Source of the DNA: an uncultured Clostridia bacterium
GTDB taxonomy: Bacteria > Bacillota > Clostridia > TANB77 > CAG-508
NCBI GenBank assembly: GCA_948524275.1
Contig: CAOSLI010000002.1
Coordinates: 277,690 to 341,689, forward strand
Direction of reading: 5' to 3'
DNA length: 64,000 nt
Position numbers and translations under genes: made by a program. Position 1 is the stretch's first letter, and each line of letters begins with the position of its first letter. The notes below the pieces were generated by a model. That model made no database searches. It saw only the letters and a list, made by a program, of their open reading frames with translations, and had not been told where the DNA came from. Below are positions 16,025-25,833 of the stretch, piece by piece.

Positions 16025-18266
16025 ATGAGTTGGAATTTTGACGTTTGGAATGGATTTACAAAAGGAAAATGGAATAAAACTATTGATGTAAGAGATTTTA
16101 TTCAAAAAAATTACACACCATATGAAGGGGATGAATCATTTTTAGCAGGCCCTACTGAAAGAACACAGAAGTTATGGGATAGAGTGCTAGAATTATATAA
16201 AGAAGAAAAGGAAAAAGGAGTACTTGATATCGATGTAGATACAGCATCTAATATAAATGGCTTTAAACCAGGATACATAGAAAAAGAATTAGAGCAAATA
16301 GTTGGACTTCAAACAGATACACCCTTAAAAAGAGCAATTATGCCAGAAGGCGGAATTAAGATAGTAGAAAAATCTTGTGAAGCTTACGGTTATAAAGTAT
16401 CAGACAAAATTGATGAAATATATAACAAATATAGAAAAACTCACAATGAAGGAGTATTTGAAGCATATACACCTGAAATAAGAGCGGCTAGAAAAAATAA
16501 ACTATTAACAGGTCTACCTGATGGATATGGTAGAGGAAGAATAATAGGAGATTACAGAAGAGTAGCATTATATGGAGTAGATATTCTTATAGAAGAAAAA
16601 AAGAAAGACTATGCAAATGCACGTAGCAATTGGATGAGTGAAGACATTATTCGAGAAAGAGAAGAAATATTTGAACAAATAAAAGCATTAGAAGATTTAA
16701 AACTAATGGCAGAGAAGTATGGATATGATATATCAAAGCCAGCATCAAATTCAAAAGAAGCGGTACAGTGGTTATACTTTGCATATCTTGGAGCAATTAA
16801 GCAACAAAATGGTGCAGCAATGAGTATCGGAAGAACATCAACATTCTTAGATATATATTTTGAAAGAGATTTAAGAGCAGGATATATAACAGAACAAGAT
16901 GCACAAGAGATAATGGACCACTTTGTAATGAAACTTCGTATGGTACGTTTTCTACGTACACCTGAATACAATGAGCTATTTAGTGGAGACCCAGTTTGGG
17001 TAACTGAAAGCATTGGCGGAATGGGGATAGACGGAAGAACCCTAGTTACAAAAAACTCATTTAGAGTTATCCATACGCTAGAGACAATGGGAACATCACC
17101 AGAGCCAAACTTAACAATACTATGGTCTTGCAAATTTCCAGAAGGATTTAAGAAGTTCTGTTCAAGGATATCTATTGAAACGAGTTCTGTACAATATGAA
17201 AACGATGACCTTATGAGAACTACATTAGGAGATGATTATGCAATAGCATGTTGCGTAAGTCCTATGAGAGTGGGAAAACAAATGCAATTCTTTGGAGCAA
17301 GAGCAAATCTTGCAAAAACTCTAACATATGCAATAAATGGTGGAAAAGATGAAGTTACAGGAGTTCAAGTTACAAGCAAATATGCACCAATAGTTGGAGA
17401 TGAAGCATTAAATTTTGATGAGGTGTGGGATAAATATACACAAATGATGGACTATGTAGCTGGAATTTATATGGACGCATTAAACATTATCCACTACATG
17501 CACGATAAATACGCATATGAAAGTTTAGAAATGGCACTTCATGATAAAGAGGTATTAAGAACAATGGCATGCGGAATTGCAGGATTATCAGTTGCAACAG
17601 ACTCTCTTTCTGCAATTAAATATGCAAAAGTATATCCAATAAGAGATGAAAGCGGATTAGTAACCGATTATCGTATAGAAGGAGAATTCCCAAAGTTCGG
17701 AAACGATGATGACAGAGTAGATGAACTAGCAACCTTAATACAAAAAACATTTATGGATAAATTAAGAAAACAAAAAACATATAGAGATGCAAAGCCAACA
17801 ATGAGCATATTAACAATAACCTCAAATGTTGTATATGGAAAAGCTACAGGAAATACACCAGACGGAAGACGAGCAGGGGAACCATTTGGACCAGGAGCAA
17901 ACCCAATGCACGGTAGAGATGAAAACGGAGCAGTTGCAGTACTTAACTCATTAGCAAAACTAGAATTTAAAGACTCAGAAGACGGTATCTCATACACATT
18001 TGCAATCACACCATCAGCGCTTCGGAAGTGATAGAGAAACTAGAATTAACAACTTAGTAAGTTTACTAGACGGCTACTTTGTGCAACTAAGCCATCATGT
18101 AAATGTCAATGTATTTGATAGATCATTATTACTAGATGCAATGGACCACCCTGAAAAATATCCTCAACTTACAATAAGAGTATCAGGATATGCTGTAAAC
18201 TTTGTAAAACTTACAAGGGAGCAACAATTAGATGTTATAAATAGAACAATACATGAGAGAATATAG
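16025..18266 (+). pseudogene. pflB: Pyruvate formate-lyase (formate C-acetyltransferase) with apparent +1 frameshift
   Basis: The first frame (16025-18031) encodes PFL through ITPSAL and then stops. The next frame (to 18266) continues with GSDRETRINNL and the C-terminal glycyl-radical motif RVSGYAVNF. Removing one C at 18023 (CTT-C-GGA) restores a 746-residue protein, the normal length. The catalytic Cys pair is in IACCVSPMRVG near residue 409. The enzyme splits pyruvate with CoA into acetyl-CoA and formate and needs the radical Gly, so the first frame alone would be inactive. A sequence error, a real mutation or +1 recoding are all possible. A second gene is broken in the same way at 19904. 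pflA lies 4 kb downstream. Confidence 0.92.
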
Positions 18267-18382
18267 AAAATTAGGTAATATTTTATCCATTCTATTAAAA
18301 TTATTGATTTTTATACTTTGTGATGTTATTATAATATATATGTAAGCATTGTAATTGAAGTGAGAAAGGAATGTATTTTAAC

Positions 18383-19063
18383 ATGACTATTTTAGAGTTT
18401 GTTTTAAACAATAAGGAATATTTAGAAGATTTAATAACAAGAAGTACATATCATTCAAATGCTATTGAGGGAAGTACACTTACATATGCCGAAACATATG
18501 CTATTTTATATAATGACAACAGCTTTAAAATTGAAGGAAAAGAACCAAGAGAAATATATGAAGCAATTAACCATAAAAAAGCATTAGAATTAGTTTTTAG
18601 TAGTATACAAAATAAAAGCGAACTTGATGAGCGATTCGTAAGAAAATTAAATGAAACTATAAATAAAGACATTAAGGATACAGAAGGCTATAGAACTGTG
18701 CAAGTATTTATTCAAGGTAGCGAGCATATTCCACCAGAGCCTGAGAGAGTGCCAAATTTAATGATGTATTATATATATAATTATAATCATGATGAGCAAG
18801 ATATATTTTTAAAAATTGCTAAATATCATATTGAATTTGAAAAAATACATCCATTTGAAGACGGAAATGGTAGAACAGGCAGATTGCTACTAAATTATGA
18901 ATTACTAAAAAACGACCTACCTCCTGTTGTTATAACCAAGGAAGATAGAGTAAAATATTTTGAATTTCTTAAAAATAATGATGTTACACACCTTGCAGAA
19001 TGGTTTAGAGAATTATCTAGTAAGGAAAAAGAAAGAATAGAGAAATTTGGATATAATAAATAA
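18383..19063 (+). CDS. Fic domain protein (probable AMP-transferase)
   Basis: 226 residues. The Fic core motif HPFEDGNGRTGR lies near residue 157, with the catalytic His. An N-terminal inhibitory helix motif of the S/T-x-x-x-E-G/N type (SNAIEG) lies near residue 30. This arrangement (class II) means self-inhibited AMPylation of a target protein. ATG 18383 is preferred because the first ATG abuts the AAAGGA ribosome site. It is monocistronic with its own terminator. A second, different fic gene faces it on the other strand. Confidence 0.88.
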   Translation: MTILEFVLNNKEYLEDLITRSTYHSNAIEGSTLTYAETYAILYNDNSFKIEGKEPREIYEAINHKKALELVFSSIQNKSELDERFVRKLNETINKDIKDTEGYRTVQVFIQGSEHIPPEPERVPNLMMYYIYNYNHDEQDIFLKIAKYHIEFEKIHPFEDGNGRTGRLLLNYELLKNDLPPVVITKEDRVKYFEFLKNNDVTHLAEWFRELSSKEKERIEKFGYNK

Positions 19064-19068
19064 AATTA

Positions 19069-19110
19069 AAAAGAGAATGGATAGCTGTGATGCTGTCCAT
19101 TCTCTTTTAA
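19069..19110. terminator. Terminator between the two convergent fic genes
   Basis: AAAAGAGAATGGA and TCCATTCTCTTTT form a 13-base perfect stem with T and A tracts on both sides, so it can serve both directions. Confidence 0.85.
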
Positions 19111-19141
19111 TTTATAAAAATATTATTAGATAGTGTAAATA

Positions 19142-20129
19142 TTAAAAAGATATTTTCCAACTTCCACTCTTTGTAGAACCAACTCTTTCAATAACTCCTT
19201 TTTCTTTTAAAACTTTTATGTTATATGATATACCATCTCTTGTTAAATCAAGAGCTTTAGCCATTTCTACTTGTGTAATATTTGGATTTTTCTTCATTAA
19301 ATCAATTATTTTTTCTTGTGTAGTTTTTTGTGTAGTTTTTTGTGTAGTTTCTTGGTTAGATGTCAAAATCATTCCATCTACAGCTTCATATATAACTTTA
19401 AGCATAAATTCAATAAATTCTGTTGAATTTCCAACATTGTTACAATTTTGAATAGCAGTATAATACTCATCTTGATTTTTCCTAATCATACTTTCAATAG
19501 GTAAATAAGTAAATGCTTTTTCCCAATGTGAAAGAATTGCAGTTTGCCATAGTCTTGCGGTTCTTCCGTTTCCATCGTGAAATGGGTGTATAAATACGAA
19601 CTCATAATGAAATATAGATGATAGAATAAGTGGATTTATTTTATCTTTAACTTCATTCATCCAATTAAATAACTTATCCATCAAACTAGGTACTAATTTA
19701 TGTGGTGGACAAGTAAAAATACATATATCCCCATCATAAACACCTTCGCCATGATTCCTAAATTTACCTGCATCTTTTTCAATTAAAAATGTTAGTATTC
19801 CATGTATTTTCTTTAAATCTTCTACAGAATATGGATTTACTTTATCAATTTGTTCATAAGCATTATAAGCGTTTTTAACTTCTTGTATATCTTTTTGCTC
19901 TCCGAATTACAGGCTTTCCATTTATTACATCTTCAACTTGAAATAATGATAATTGGTTATTTTCTATTGCTAAAGATGAATGTATTGACCTTATTCTTGA
20001 TTTTCTTCTTAATTCTGGATATCTATTTAAACTCTCAAAATAATTTGCCTCTCCAATTTTTTTCATTATATCTGATACATAATTTAACATTTTATCAGTT
20101 ATTGTATATGGTGGACAATTTGTTTCCAT
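19142..20129 (-). pseudogene. Fic family protein with winged-helix C-terminus, interrupted by apparent +1 frameshift
   Basis: The N-terminal frame (from ATG 20129) encodes the inhibitory-type motif SLAIEN and runs to NGKPVI, then goes out of frame. Dropping one base (G at 19904 on the plus strand, C on the coding strand, context ATT-C-GGA) continues into GEQKDIQEVKNAYNAYE, matching the usual Fic sequence. The restored protein of ~328 residues has HPFHDGNGRTAR, a TTQKTTQKTTQ linker and a C-terminal winged helix (TQVEMAKALDLTRDGISYNI). That is the common DNA-binding Fic architecture. Everything but the one base looks intact, which suggests a recent mutation, an error or recoding. Confidence 0.8.
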
Positions 20130-20461
20130 TTAAAACCTCCAATTCATATATGTATTATAACACAAACTTATTTATTATGATACTATTTTTTCAAATATAA
20201 TATATGGATTATTCATAATATAGTTTCTTATTTGGTGTAAAAATGAATGAAAATTTTAAACTCTACTCGATTGTTATAGAGAAGTATACTATTTTAGCCT
20301 AAAATATACATAAATAAATAAAAAATAAGAAGAATATATAATAAGCAATGGAAAAAACATATTAAATTGATTTTAATATTAACAATAGTGTAACAAATGA
20401 TGTTGACAATTGTGATACAAATCGTATATAATATATAAAAGAGAAAGGAAGGAAATTATAT
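20130..20461. other. Intergenic region between fic and the Phd/PIN pair
   Basis: Very AT-rich, with no gene. It contains a GGAGG for the fic gene on the minus strand. On the plus strand are the Phd/PIN promoter and two related TGTAACAAAT and TGATACAAAT stretches just before and within it, which could be antitoxin operator sites. Confidence 0.4.
20403..20432 (+). promoter_or_regulatory. Promoter of the Phd/PIN toxin-antitoxin pair
   Basis: TTGACA (20403-20408), 18 bases, TATAAT (20427-20432), 30 bases before the antitoxin start. Confidence 0.7.
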
Positions 20462-20737
20462 ATGAAATTTTATACAGTTAGAGATTTAAGAACAACACCA
20501 AAAGCACTTTGGGACAATTTAGCGAATGATGGTGAAGTTGTTATAACAAATAATGGCAAACCTACTGCTTTACTTTTTGATATAGGAGAAGGAGATTTAG
20601 AAGAGTTATTAAAAGCTGTTAGGCAAGCTAAAGCCATGTTAGCTTTTAATTCAATGAGAACTAAATCTGCTGAAAATGGTTATATGAGTGAAGATGAAAT
20701 TGAAGATGAAATAAAAAAGGCTCGTAAGGGGGAATAA
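20462..20737 (+). CDS. Phd/YefM-type antitoxin
   Basis: 91 residues. The N-terminal half has the Phd/YefM fold signature: YTVRDLRTTPKALWDNL, then GEVVITNNGKPTALLFDI. The C-terminal half is charged and helical and would wrap the toxin. It is paired with a PIN-domain toxin two bases downstream. Antitoxins of this type bind their own promoter, and repeats near the promoter fit this. Confidence 0.85.
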   Translation: MKFYTVRDLRTTPKALWDNLANDGEVVITNNGKPTALLFDIGEGDLEELLKAVRQAKAMLAFNSMRTKSAENGYMSEDEIEDEIKKARKGE

Positions 20738-20739
20738 AG

Positions 20740-21126
20740 ATGCATGTTGTAATAGATACCAACGTTTTAGTATCTTCATTATGGTCCAAAGATGGTTCTC
20801 CCGCAAAGCTAATGAGTATGGTTTTAGATGGAATACTAATACCATGCTATGATTATCGAATTTTAACAGAATATAGAGAAGTACTTATGAGACCTAAATT
20901 CGGATTTTCAAAAGCTGAAGTTGATTCTTTACTAGATTGGATTGAATCTTATGGAAAATCAGTTGTATCAGTACCTTTAAATGTAAATTTTATTGATGAA
21001 GATGATAAGAAATTTTATGAAGTTGCAAAGTATTGTAATGCAAAATTAATAACAGGAAATTTAAAACATTTTCCTAAAGATGACGATATAATATCTGTAA
21101 ATGAGTTTTGGGATAAAATACAGTAA
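20740..21126 (+). CDS. PIN-domain toxin (PIN_3 type ribonuclease)
   Basis: 128 residues, usual length. The first acidic residue is in VVIDTNVLVSSL, then TEYREVL and ITGNLKHFP with late acidic residues, the PIN nuclease set that holds Mg2+. It would cleave RNA when freed from the antitoxin. It starts two bases after the antitoxin stop, so the two are translationally coupled. Confidence 0.87.
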   Translation: MHVVIDTNVLVSSLWSKDGSPAKLMSMVLDGILIPCYDYRILTEYREVLMRPKFGFSKAEVDSLLDWIESYGKSVVSVPLNVNFIDEDDKKFYEVAKYCNAKLITGNLKHFPKDDDIISVNEFWDKIQ

Positions 21127-21145
21127 AAGAAAAGAGTGAATTACT

Positions 21146-22096
21146 ATGGTAAAGATATATAATACCAATTTAGAAAGTGGTAAATTAGAAAAAAAAGAAA
21201 ATTTTGAAAAAGGAAGTTGGATAAATTTATTAAATCCAACTGAAGATGAGATAAAAAAAGTCTGTGAAAGTGTAAATATAAAAGAAGACTTTATTCGTGA
21301 CGCATTAGATTTTGAGGAAAAAGCAAGAATAGACACAGAAGACGACGACGATACTATATTATTTGTAATAGATGTGCCAATAATAGAAAAAAATGATGAA
21401 AATTATATTTATACAACTATGCCACTTGGAATGATAGTGGTAAGAGATGATTATTTTATTACGGCATCACTTAGAAAAAATCAAATAATAGAGGACTTTG
21501 AAAAGCAAAAGGTAAAAGATTTTCAAACATTTAAAAAATCACGAATGATACTTCAGATATTATACTTAAATGCGTCATATTATTTAAAATATCTAAAACA
21601 GATAAACAAAGAAACAGAACTTGCTGAAAAAAGACTAAAAGATTCAATGAAAAACAAAGAACTTTTAACTTTGCTAAATTCAAGTAAGAGTTTAGTCTAT
21701 TTTACAACATCGCTAAAATCTAATGAAATAGTTATGGAGAAAACTATCCGTGGAAAAACGATAAAGCTATATGACGATGACGAAGATATACTAGAAGACT
21801 CAATTACAGAAAATAGACAAGCAATAGAAATGGCAAACACATATAGAAGTATCTTGTCAGAATCAATGGACGCATATTCATCTATTATCTCTAATAATTT
21901 GAATGGAGTCATGAAATTTCTAACTTCAATCACAATAGTACTTGCAATACCAACAATGGTATCAAGCTTTTGGGGAATGAACGTAGGACTTCCATTTGAA
22001 AACAATAGATTTGGATTTTTGATAATGGTTTTAATATCTATATTATTAACACTAGGTGTCACATGGTGGCTAAAAAAGAAAGATATGTTAGACTAA
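21146..22096 (+). CDS. corA: CorA family Mg2+ transporter
   Basis: 316 residues: a large cytosolic N-terminal domain with long helices, then two C-terminal transmembrane helices joined by the signature GMN (FWGMNVGLPFE), ending in a basic tail. It forms a pentameric channel for Mg2+ (sometimes Co2+ or Ni2+). It starts 19 bases after the PIN toxin gene without a clear promoter and may be partly co-transcribed. No Mg2+ riboswitch is seen upstream. Confidence 0.93.
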   Translation: MVKIYNTNLESGKLEKKENFEKGSWINLLNPTEDEIKKVCESVNIKEDFIRDALDFEEKARIDTEDDDDTILFVIDVPIIEKNDENYIYTTMPLGMIVVRDDYFITASLRKNQIIEDFEKQKVKDFQTFKKSRMILQILYLNASYYLKYLKQINKETELAEKRLKDSMKNKELLTLLNSSKSLVYFTTSLKSNEIVMEKTIRGKTIKLYDDDEDILEDSITENRQAIEMANTYRSILSESMDAYSSIISNNLNGVMKFLTSITIVLAIPTMVSSFWGMNVGLPFENNRFGFLIMVLISILLTLGVTWWLKKKDMLD

Positions 22097-22207
22097 AAGC
22101 ATGAAATTTTACATATAAAAATCAATAAAAAGATGAAACTATTCAACTTTTTATTGATTTTTAGTTTGCATTGTTATATAAAAATAGATAGAACGGAGTA
22201 AAGCGTA

Positions 22208-22921
22208 ATGAGAGGATATATACATTCATTTGAAACATTTGGAACAGTTGATGGACCAGGAATTAGATTTGTAGCATTTATGCAAGGATGCCTGCTTAAA
22301 TGTAAATATTGTCATAATCGTGATACTTGGCAAGTAGGAAGTGGACAACAATATGAAGTGCAAGAAGTAATTGATAAAATATTAAAATGCAAACCATACA
22401 TAGATAGTAGTAATGGTGGAGTAACTATAAGTGGTGGGGAACCATTACTTCAAAGTAAATTTTTAATAGAACTATTTAAAGAATTAAAAAAACACGATAT
22501 TCATACAGCCATAGACACAGCAGGAAGTCTGCAAATAAATGAAGACATAGAAGAATTATTAAAATATACAGATTTAGTAATTCTAGATATTAAACATATT
22601 GATGATAAAAAGTGCATAAACCTAACAGGAATGTCTAATAAGAATGAATTAGATTTTGCAAAATACTGCTCTGAAAAATCAATAAAAATGTGGATAAGAC
22701 AAGTACTAGTTCCTGGGTATACAGATGATGAAGAGGACTTAAAGAAAACAGGAGAATTTATAGATTCTCTAAAAACAGTAGAAAAAGTAGAAGTTTTGCC
22801 ATATCATGATTTAGGAAAATTTAAATGGACCGAGTTAGGACTAGAATATCCATTAGAAAAAGTTAAATCGCCCACTGAAGAACAAATAAAAAAAGCAGAA
22901 GAAATACTAATAAAAAAATAA
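22208..22921 (+). CDS. pflA: Pyruvate formate-lyase activating enzyme
   Basis: 237 residues, standard length. The radical SAM cluster motif is CLLKCKYCHNRDTW near residue 29. It also has GGVTISGGEPLLQ and the late SAM-binding region. It uses a 4Fe-4S cluster and S-adenosylmethionine to place the radical on the PFL glycine. It is separated from pflB by 4 kb of Fic, TA and corA genes, an unusual split since the two are normally adjacent. It has its own ribosome site and terminator. Confidence 0.96.
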   Translation: MRGYIHSFETFGTVDGPGIRFVAFMQGCLLKCKYCHNRDTWQVGSGQQYEVQEVIDKILKCKPYIDSSNGGVTISGGEPLLQSKFLIELFKELKKHDIHTAIDTAGSLQINEDIEELLKYTDLVILDIKHIDDKKCINLTGMSNKNELDFAKYCSEKSIKMWIRQVLVPGYTDDEEDLKKTGEFIDSLKTVEKVEVLPYHDLGKFKWTELGLEYPLEKVKSPTEEQIKKAEEILIKK

Positions 22922-22980
22922 AGTTTGTCTAATGATTATTTAGTAATTGTCCATGGTTTAGCTAGAGTTTATTTACAATA

Positions 22981-23017
22981 AAAAGTCATTATCAATCAAT
23001 CTGATAATGACTTTTTT
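22981..23017. terminator. Terminator between pflA and the nucleotidase gene
   Basis: AAAAGTCATTATCA and TGATAATGACTTTTTT form a 14-base perfect stem. It is likely bidirectional. Confidence 0.88.
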
Positions 23018-23019
23018 AG

Positions 23020-23574
23020 CTATGCTAAGTTATTTAACATATGTTCTAATTCTAACCAATTATTAACTCTAGGAATATTAACCTCAATTGATTTATTTAC
23101 TTCAGAAGTAAATAGTATACTTTTTATATTTTGGTTTTGTACTGCAATACAATGCTTAGCAGAATCATCAACCATAACATCAATATTATTATCTTTGCAT
23201 AATGTAGCCTTATCAAAAGAATTCCACAATATTTTGGTAAAAGGAATATTATTAGCCTTAAAATAATTTAAAGTTATTTCTTCACTCCCTTTAAATCTAA
23301 TTTCTCCTCTAGCACTAATAATATAAACCTCGTGCCCATTTTCTAATAATTTTTTGATTACTTCATTTGCATTATCTTTCATTTTTACATTGATAAAATA
23401 TTCAGAACAATTTTCATCAAAAAATCTTTTTACAATAGGATTTGAGTTATCCCCTCTCATAATTTCTTCCATATAATTAGAAAGCTCATTATTTTTATCA
23501 CATTCTTCCATACAACTTTTTATAGATTGATATGTATTGGTAATAACATCATCTATATCTATTCCTATTCTCAT
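23020..23574 (-). CDS. HAD-type 5'-nucleotidase-like protein (NT5C-like)
   Basis: 184 residues. It opens with the HAD nucleophile motif IDIDDVITNTY (Asp-x-Asp). YIISARG (motif II) and MVDDSAKHC (motif IV acids) follow. The layout resembles bacterial NT5C-like nucleotidases (YorS/YqfW type) that dephosphorylate nucleotides, but the substrate is uncertain. GGAGG precedes the ATG. It follows the Ppx/GppA gene by 13 bases, so the two form an operon. Confidence 0.75.
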   Translation of the reverse strand: MRIGIDIDDVITNTYQSIKSCMEECDKNNELSNYMEEIMRGDNSNPIVKRFFDENCSEYFINVKMKDNANEVIKKLLENGHEVYIISARGEIRFKGSEEITLNYFKANNIPFTKILWNSFDKATLCKDNNIDVMVDDSAKHCIAVQNQNIKSILFTSEVNKSIEVNIPRVNNWLELEHMLNNLA

Positions 23575-23587
23575 AAAATCCTCCTTA

Positions 23588-24472
23588 TTATGATATTAAC
23601 ATGCTTTTCAAACCATCTTCCATGTTTATTTTTGTTGGAATGATATATTTGGCATTTACTTTGTGTGAAATTAAATTAGTAATTACCTTCATTGCTCTAG
23701 AACAATCAAACCAGGATGCATTATCACTCCTTTTTCTTATTTTATCTAAAGAAGTAACAAAAGCATCTTTATCATATTTATCACTCATTTCTTGTGTAAT
23801 CATATACTTTTGATTTTCATTTACATATAAAGTATTATTAAGCAATGGATATTCCGCATTATTATACCAATATAAATGATCGCCACCAGCCAAAATTAAA
23901 ACATCAGACTTAATATCCAATTCTCCAATCAAATTATTTACGTAATCATAAACTTCATCAAAGGTGCAGGAAGGAATATCATCTTTTAAACTAATAAATT
24001 TATTTGTAATATCAACTACGCCAAAATCATAATATTTCTTTTCAATAATTTTGCAACCTTTAACAAGCATAAGTTCAATAGAACCACCGCCACCAATAAA
24101 AACGCAAATATTATCATTATAATCTACATTACTATAACACCCAAGAGCAGTATATTTCGCCTCATCTTCCTGAGAAACTACCTCAATTTTTAAACCAAAT
24201 TTATTATTTAGAATTTTATTAATTTCATTTAGCTCATTTTGAGATATGCTTCTAAAAATACTACACCCATATATATGAATATCCTTAGTAAATTCCAAAG
24301 CACCCTGAATTACACAATATAATTTATCTAAGTCAGATTGTAAAATCTTATTTTCAAGTTTATAATTTTTCTTAAATTCTATTGTAGCATTATTTTCAAG
24401 AATTAAGTTATTATCGTTATAAATATGTGTTTTAGTATTATTACTACCAATTTCAATAATTGCAAATTTCAT
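23588..24472 (-). CDS. Ppx/GppA-family phosphatase (N-terminal ASKHA domain)
   Basis: 294 residues. It starts with IIEIGSNNTKTHIY, the phosphate-binding loop of the ASKHA fold, and has a second loop VFIGGGGSIELM and an ILAGGDHLYW adenosine-type loop. Family members hydrolyse polyphosphate or pppGpp. This is the short form without an HD domain, and DxG in loop 1 is replaced by EIGSN, so activity is not certain. GGAGG lies before the ATG. It is first in a two-gene operon with the nucleotidase-like gene. Confidence 0.8.
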   Translation of the reverse strand: MKFAIIEIGSNNTKTHIYNDNNLILENNATIEFKKNYKLENKILQSDLDKLYCVIQGALEFTKDIHIYGCSIFRSISQNELNEINKILNNKFGLKIEVVSQEDEAKYTALGCYSNVDYNDNICVFIGGGGSIELMLVKGCKIIEKKYYDFGVVDITNKFISLKDDIPSCTFDEVYDYVNNLIGELDIKSDVLILAGGDHLYWYNNAEYPLLNNTLYVNENQKYMITQEMSDKYDKDAFVTSLDKIRKRSDNASWFDCSRAMKVITNLISHKVNAKYIIPTKINMEDGLKSMLIS

Positions 24473-24595
24473 GTTGATCCTCCACTATAAAAATAACACA
24501 CATCGAAATAAAAAGCAACTTTACTTTTGATAAATATTGACTATATATCAATATTTTGATAAAATATGTATATAATATTGATGGAGGTAATTATT

Positions 24596-24850
24596 ATGCC
24601 AATTATAAGACCAAGTTCTGATTTAAGAAATAATTATAATGAAATCTCTACACTTTGTCATCAAACCAAAAGTCCTGTATATATTACAAAAAATGGTTTG
24701 GGAGATTTAGCTGTAATGAGTATTGAATTATGTGAGATTTTAACAGATAGTTATTCATTATATAAAGAATTAGAAAAGGGAATTGATTCATTAGAAAAAG
24801 GAGAAAAGTATTCGTCAGAAGAAGTATATGATGAATTAAAAAAAGTTTAA
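24596..24850 (+). CDS. Phd/YefM-type antitoxin
   Basis: 84 residues: PIIRPSSDLRNNYNEIS and SPVYITKNGLGDLAVMSI, the Phd/YefM DNA-binding half, then a charged helix. ATG 24596 follows GGAGG by eight bases. An upstream in-frame ATG has no ribosome site. It is paired with the ParE-type toxin 20 bases downstream and is likely autoregulated, as is usual for the family. Confidence 0.85.
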   Translation: MPIIRPSSDLRNNYNEISTLCHQTKSPVYITKNGLGDLAVMSIELCEILTDSYSLYKELEKGIDSLEKGEKYSSEEVYDELKKV

Positions 24851-24870
24851 ATTAGAAAGAGAGGTCATTG

Positions 24871-25179
24871 TTGAAACAATATAATATAGAATATTCAAGG
24901 GAAGCGAAACAAGATTTAATAGATATAAAAAAATACATTAAGTATAATTTACAAGAACCCTTAATTGCTGAAAGATTAATCCTAAAAATAAAAGCTGAAA
25001 TAGATAAATTACAAACTTTTCCTAAAATGTTTTCAATTATAGATAATAATTTTATAAAAAAATTAGAAATTAGGAAGTTTAACGTAGATAATTATATTGT
25101 GTTTTATAGAATAAATGACAGTAATATACAAATAGTTAGGATAATGTATTGTAGAAGGAATTGGACAGACTTGTTATAA
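24871..25179 (+). CDS. ParE/RelE-superfamily toxin
   Basis: 102 residues. YNIEYSREAKQDLIDIKKYI at the start and a C-terminal YIVFYRINDSNIQIVRIMY with a following CRRNW are typical of ParE-like folds (gyrase or ribosome targeting). The start is probably TTG 24871, six bases after AGAGAGG. A TTG at 24868 is also in frame. It forms a toxin-antitoxin pair with the preceding gene. Confidence 0.83.
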   Translation: MKQYNIEYSREAKQDLIDIKKYIKYNLQEPLIAERLILKIKAEIDKLQTFPKMFSIIDNNFIKKLEIRKFNVDNYIVFYRINDSNIQIVRIMYCRRNWTDLL

Positions 25180-25256
25180 ATAAATTCAAATAAGATAAAG
25201 TGTCTAGCATAACCAGGACATCGTTTAAAATAAAACAAGAGAGGAACAAATTTAAT

Positions 25257-25811
25257 ATGCCAAATAAAAACAGATGCAAATGGTGCAATTTAAAAAACGA
25301 AAAATACATAGCATACCATGATGAAGAATGGGGAGTACCAGTTTATGATGACCATCATTTATATGAAATGTTAATATTAGAGTCCTTTCAGGCAGGACTA
25401 TCATGGGAATGCGTATTAAATAAAAGAGAAGACTTTAAAAAAGCATTTGACAATTTTGACATAGACAAAGTATGCAATTATGACGAAAAAAAGATAGAAT
25501 ACCTACTAAAAAATGAAAAAATTATTAGAAACAAATTAAAAATAGAAGCAGCTATAAACAATAGCAAAATATTTAAAGAGATACAAAAAGAATACAAAAC
25601 ATTTTCAAACTATATATGGCATTTTACAAACAACAAGGTTATATATGAGATAGACAAAACCAGTTCCGAATTATCAGATACAATATCCGAAGACTTGCAA
25701 AAAAGAGGGATGAAATTTGTGGGAACTACAATTATATACTCATACCTGCAAGCAATAGGAGTAATCTACTCGCACGAAAAAGAATGTTTTATGTATAAAA
25801 GGAGACGCTGA
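25257..25811 (+). CDS. tag: DNA-3-methyladenine glycosylase I
   Basis: 184 residues, standard length. The N-terminal RCKWCN, YHDEEWG and C-terminal SHEKECF supply the two Cys and two His of the family zinc site. ESFQAGLSWECVLNKRE is the conserved substrate-pocket helix. It removes 3-methyladenine from DNA in base-excision repair. ATG 25257 has GAGAGGAAC upstream. Longer in-frame starts lack a ribosome site. A terminator follows directly. Confidence 0.95.
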   Translation: MPNKNRCKWCNLKNEKYIAYHDEEWGVPVYDDHHLYEMLILESFQAGLSWECVLNKREDFKKAFDNFDIDKVCNYDEKKIEYLLKNEKIIRNKLKIEAAINNSKIFKEIQKEYKTFSNYIWHFTNNKVIYEIDKTSSELSDTISEDLQKRGMKFVGTTIIYSYLQAIGVIYSHEKECFMYKRRR

Positions 25812-25826
25812 TTTCGTCTCCTTTAA
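25801..25826. terminator. Terminator at the convergent ends of tag and tspO
   Basis: GGAGACG, seven-base loop, CGTCTCC, TTTAA. It overlaps the last codons of tag. Confidence 0.75.
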
Positions 25827-25833
25827 TGTAATC

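Noticed and set aside
18000..18266. A separate 88-residue glycyl-radical protein (an autonomous PFL C-terminal subunit, as YfiD-like)
   Set aside because: Its first ~8 residues are a frame artefact overlapping the end of the pflB first frame. The rest continues the PFL sequence exactly, with no ribosome site, so one frameshifted gene fits better.
18015..19910. CGG reassigned to another amino acid
   Set aside because: Both breaks need a change of frame, not of meaning, and both downstream frames hit stops within a few codons when read normally. CGG is too rare in this window to judge its meaning.
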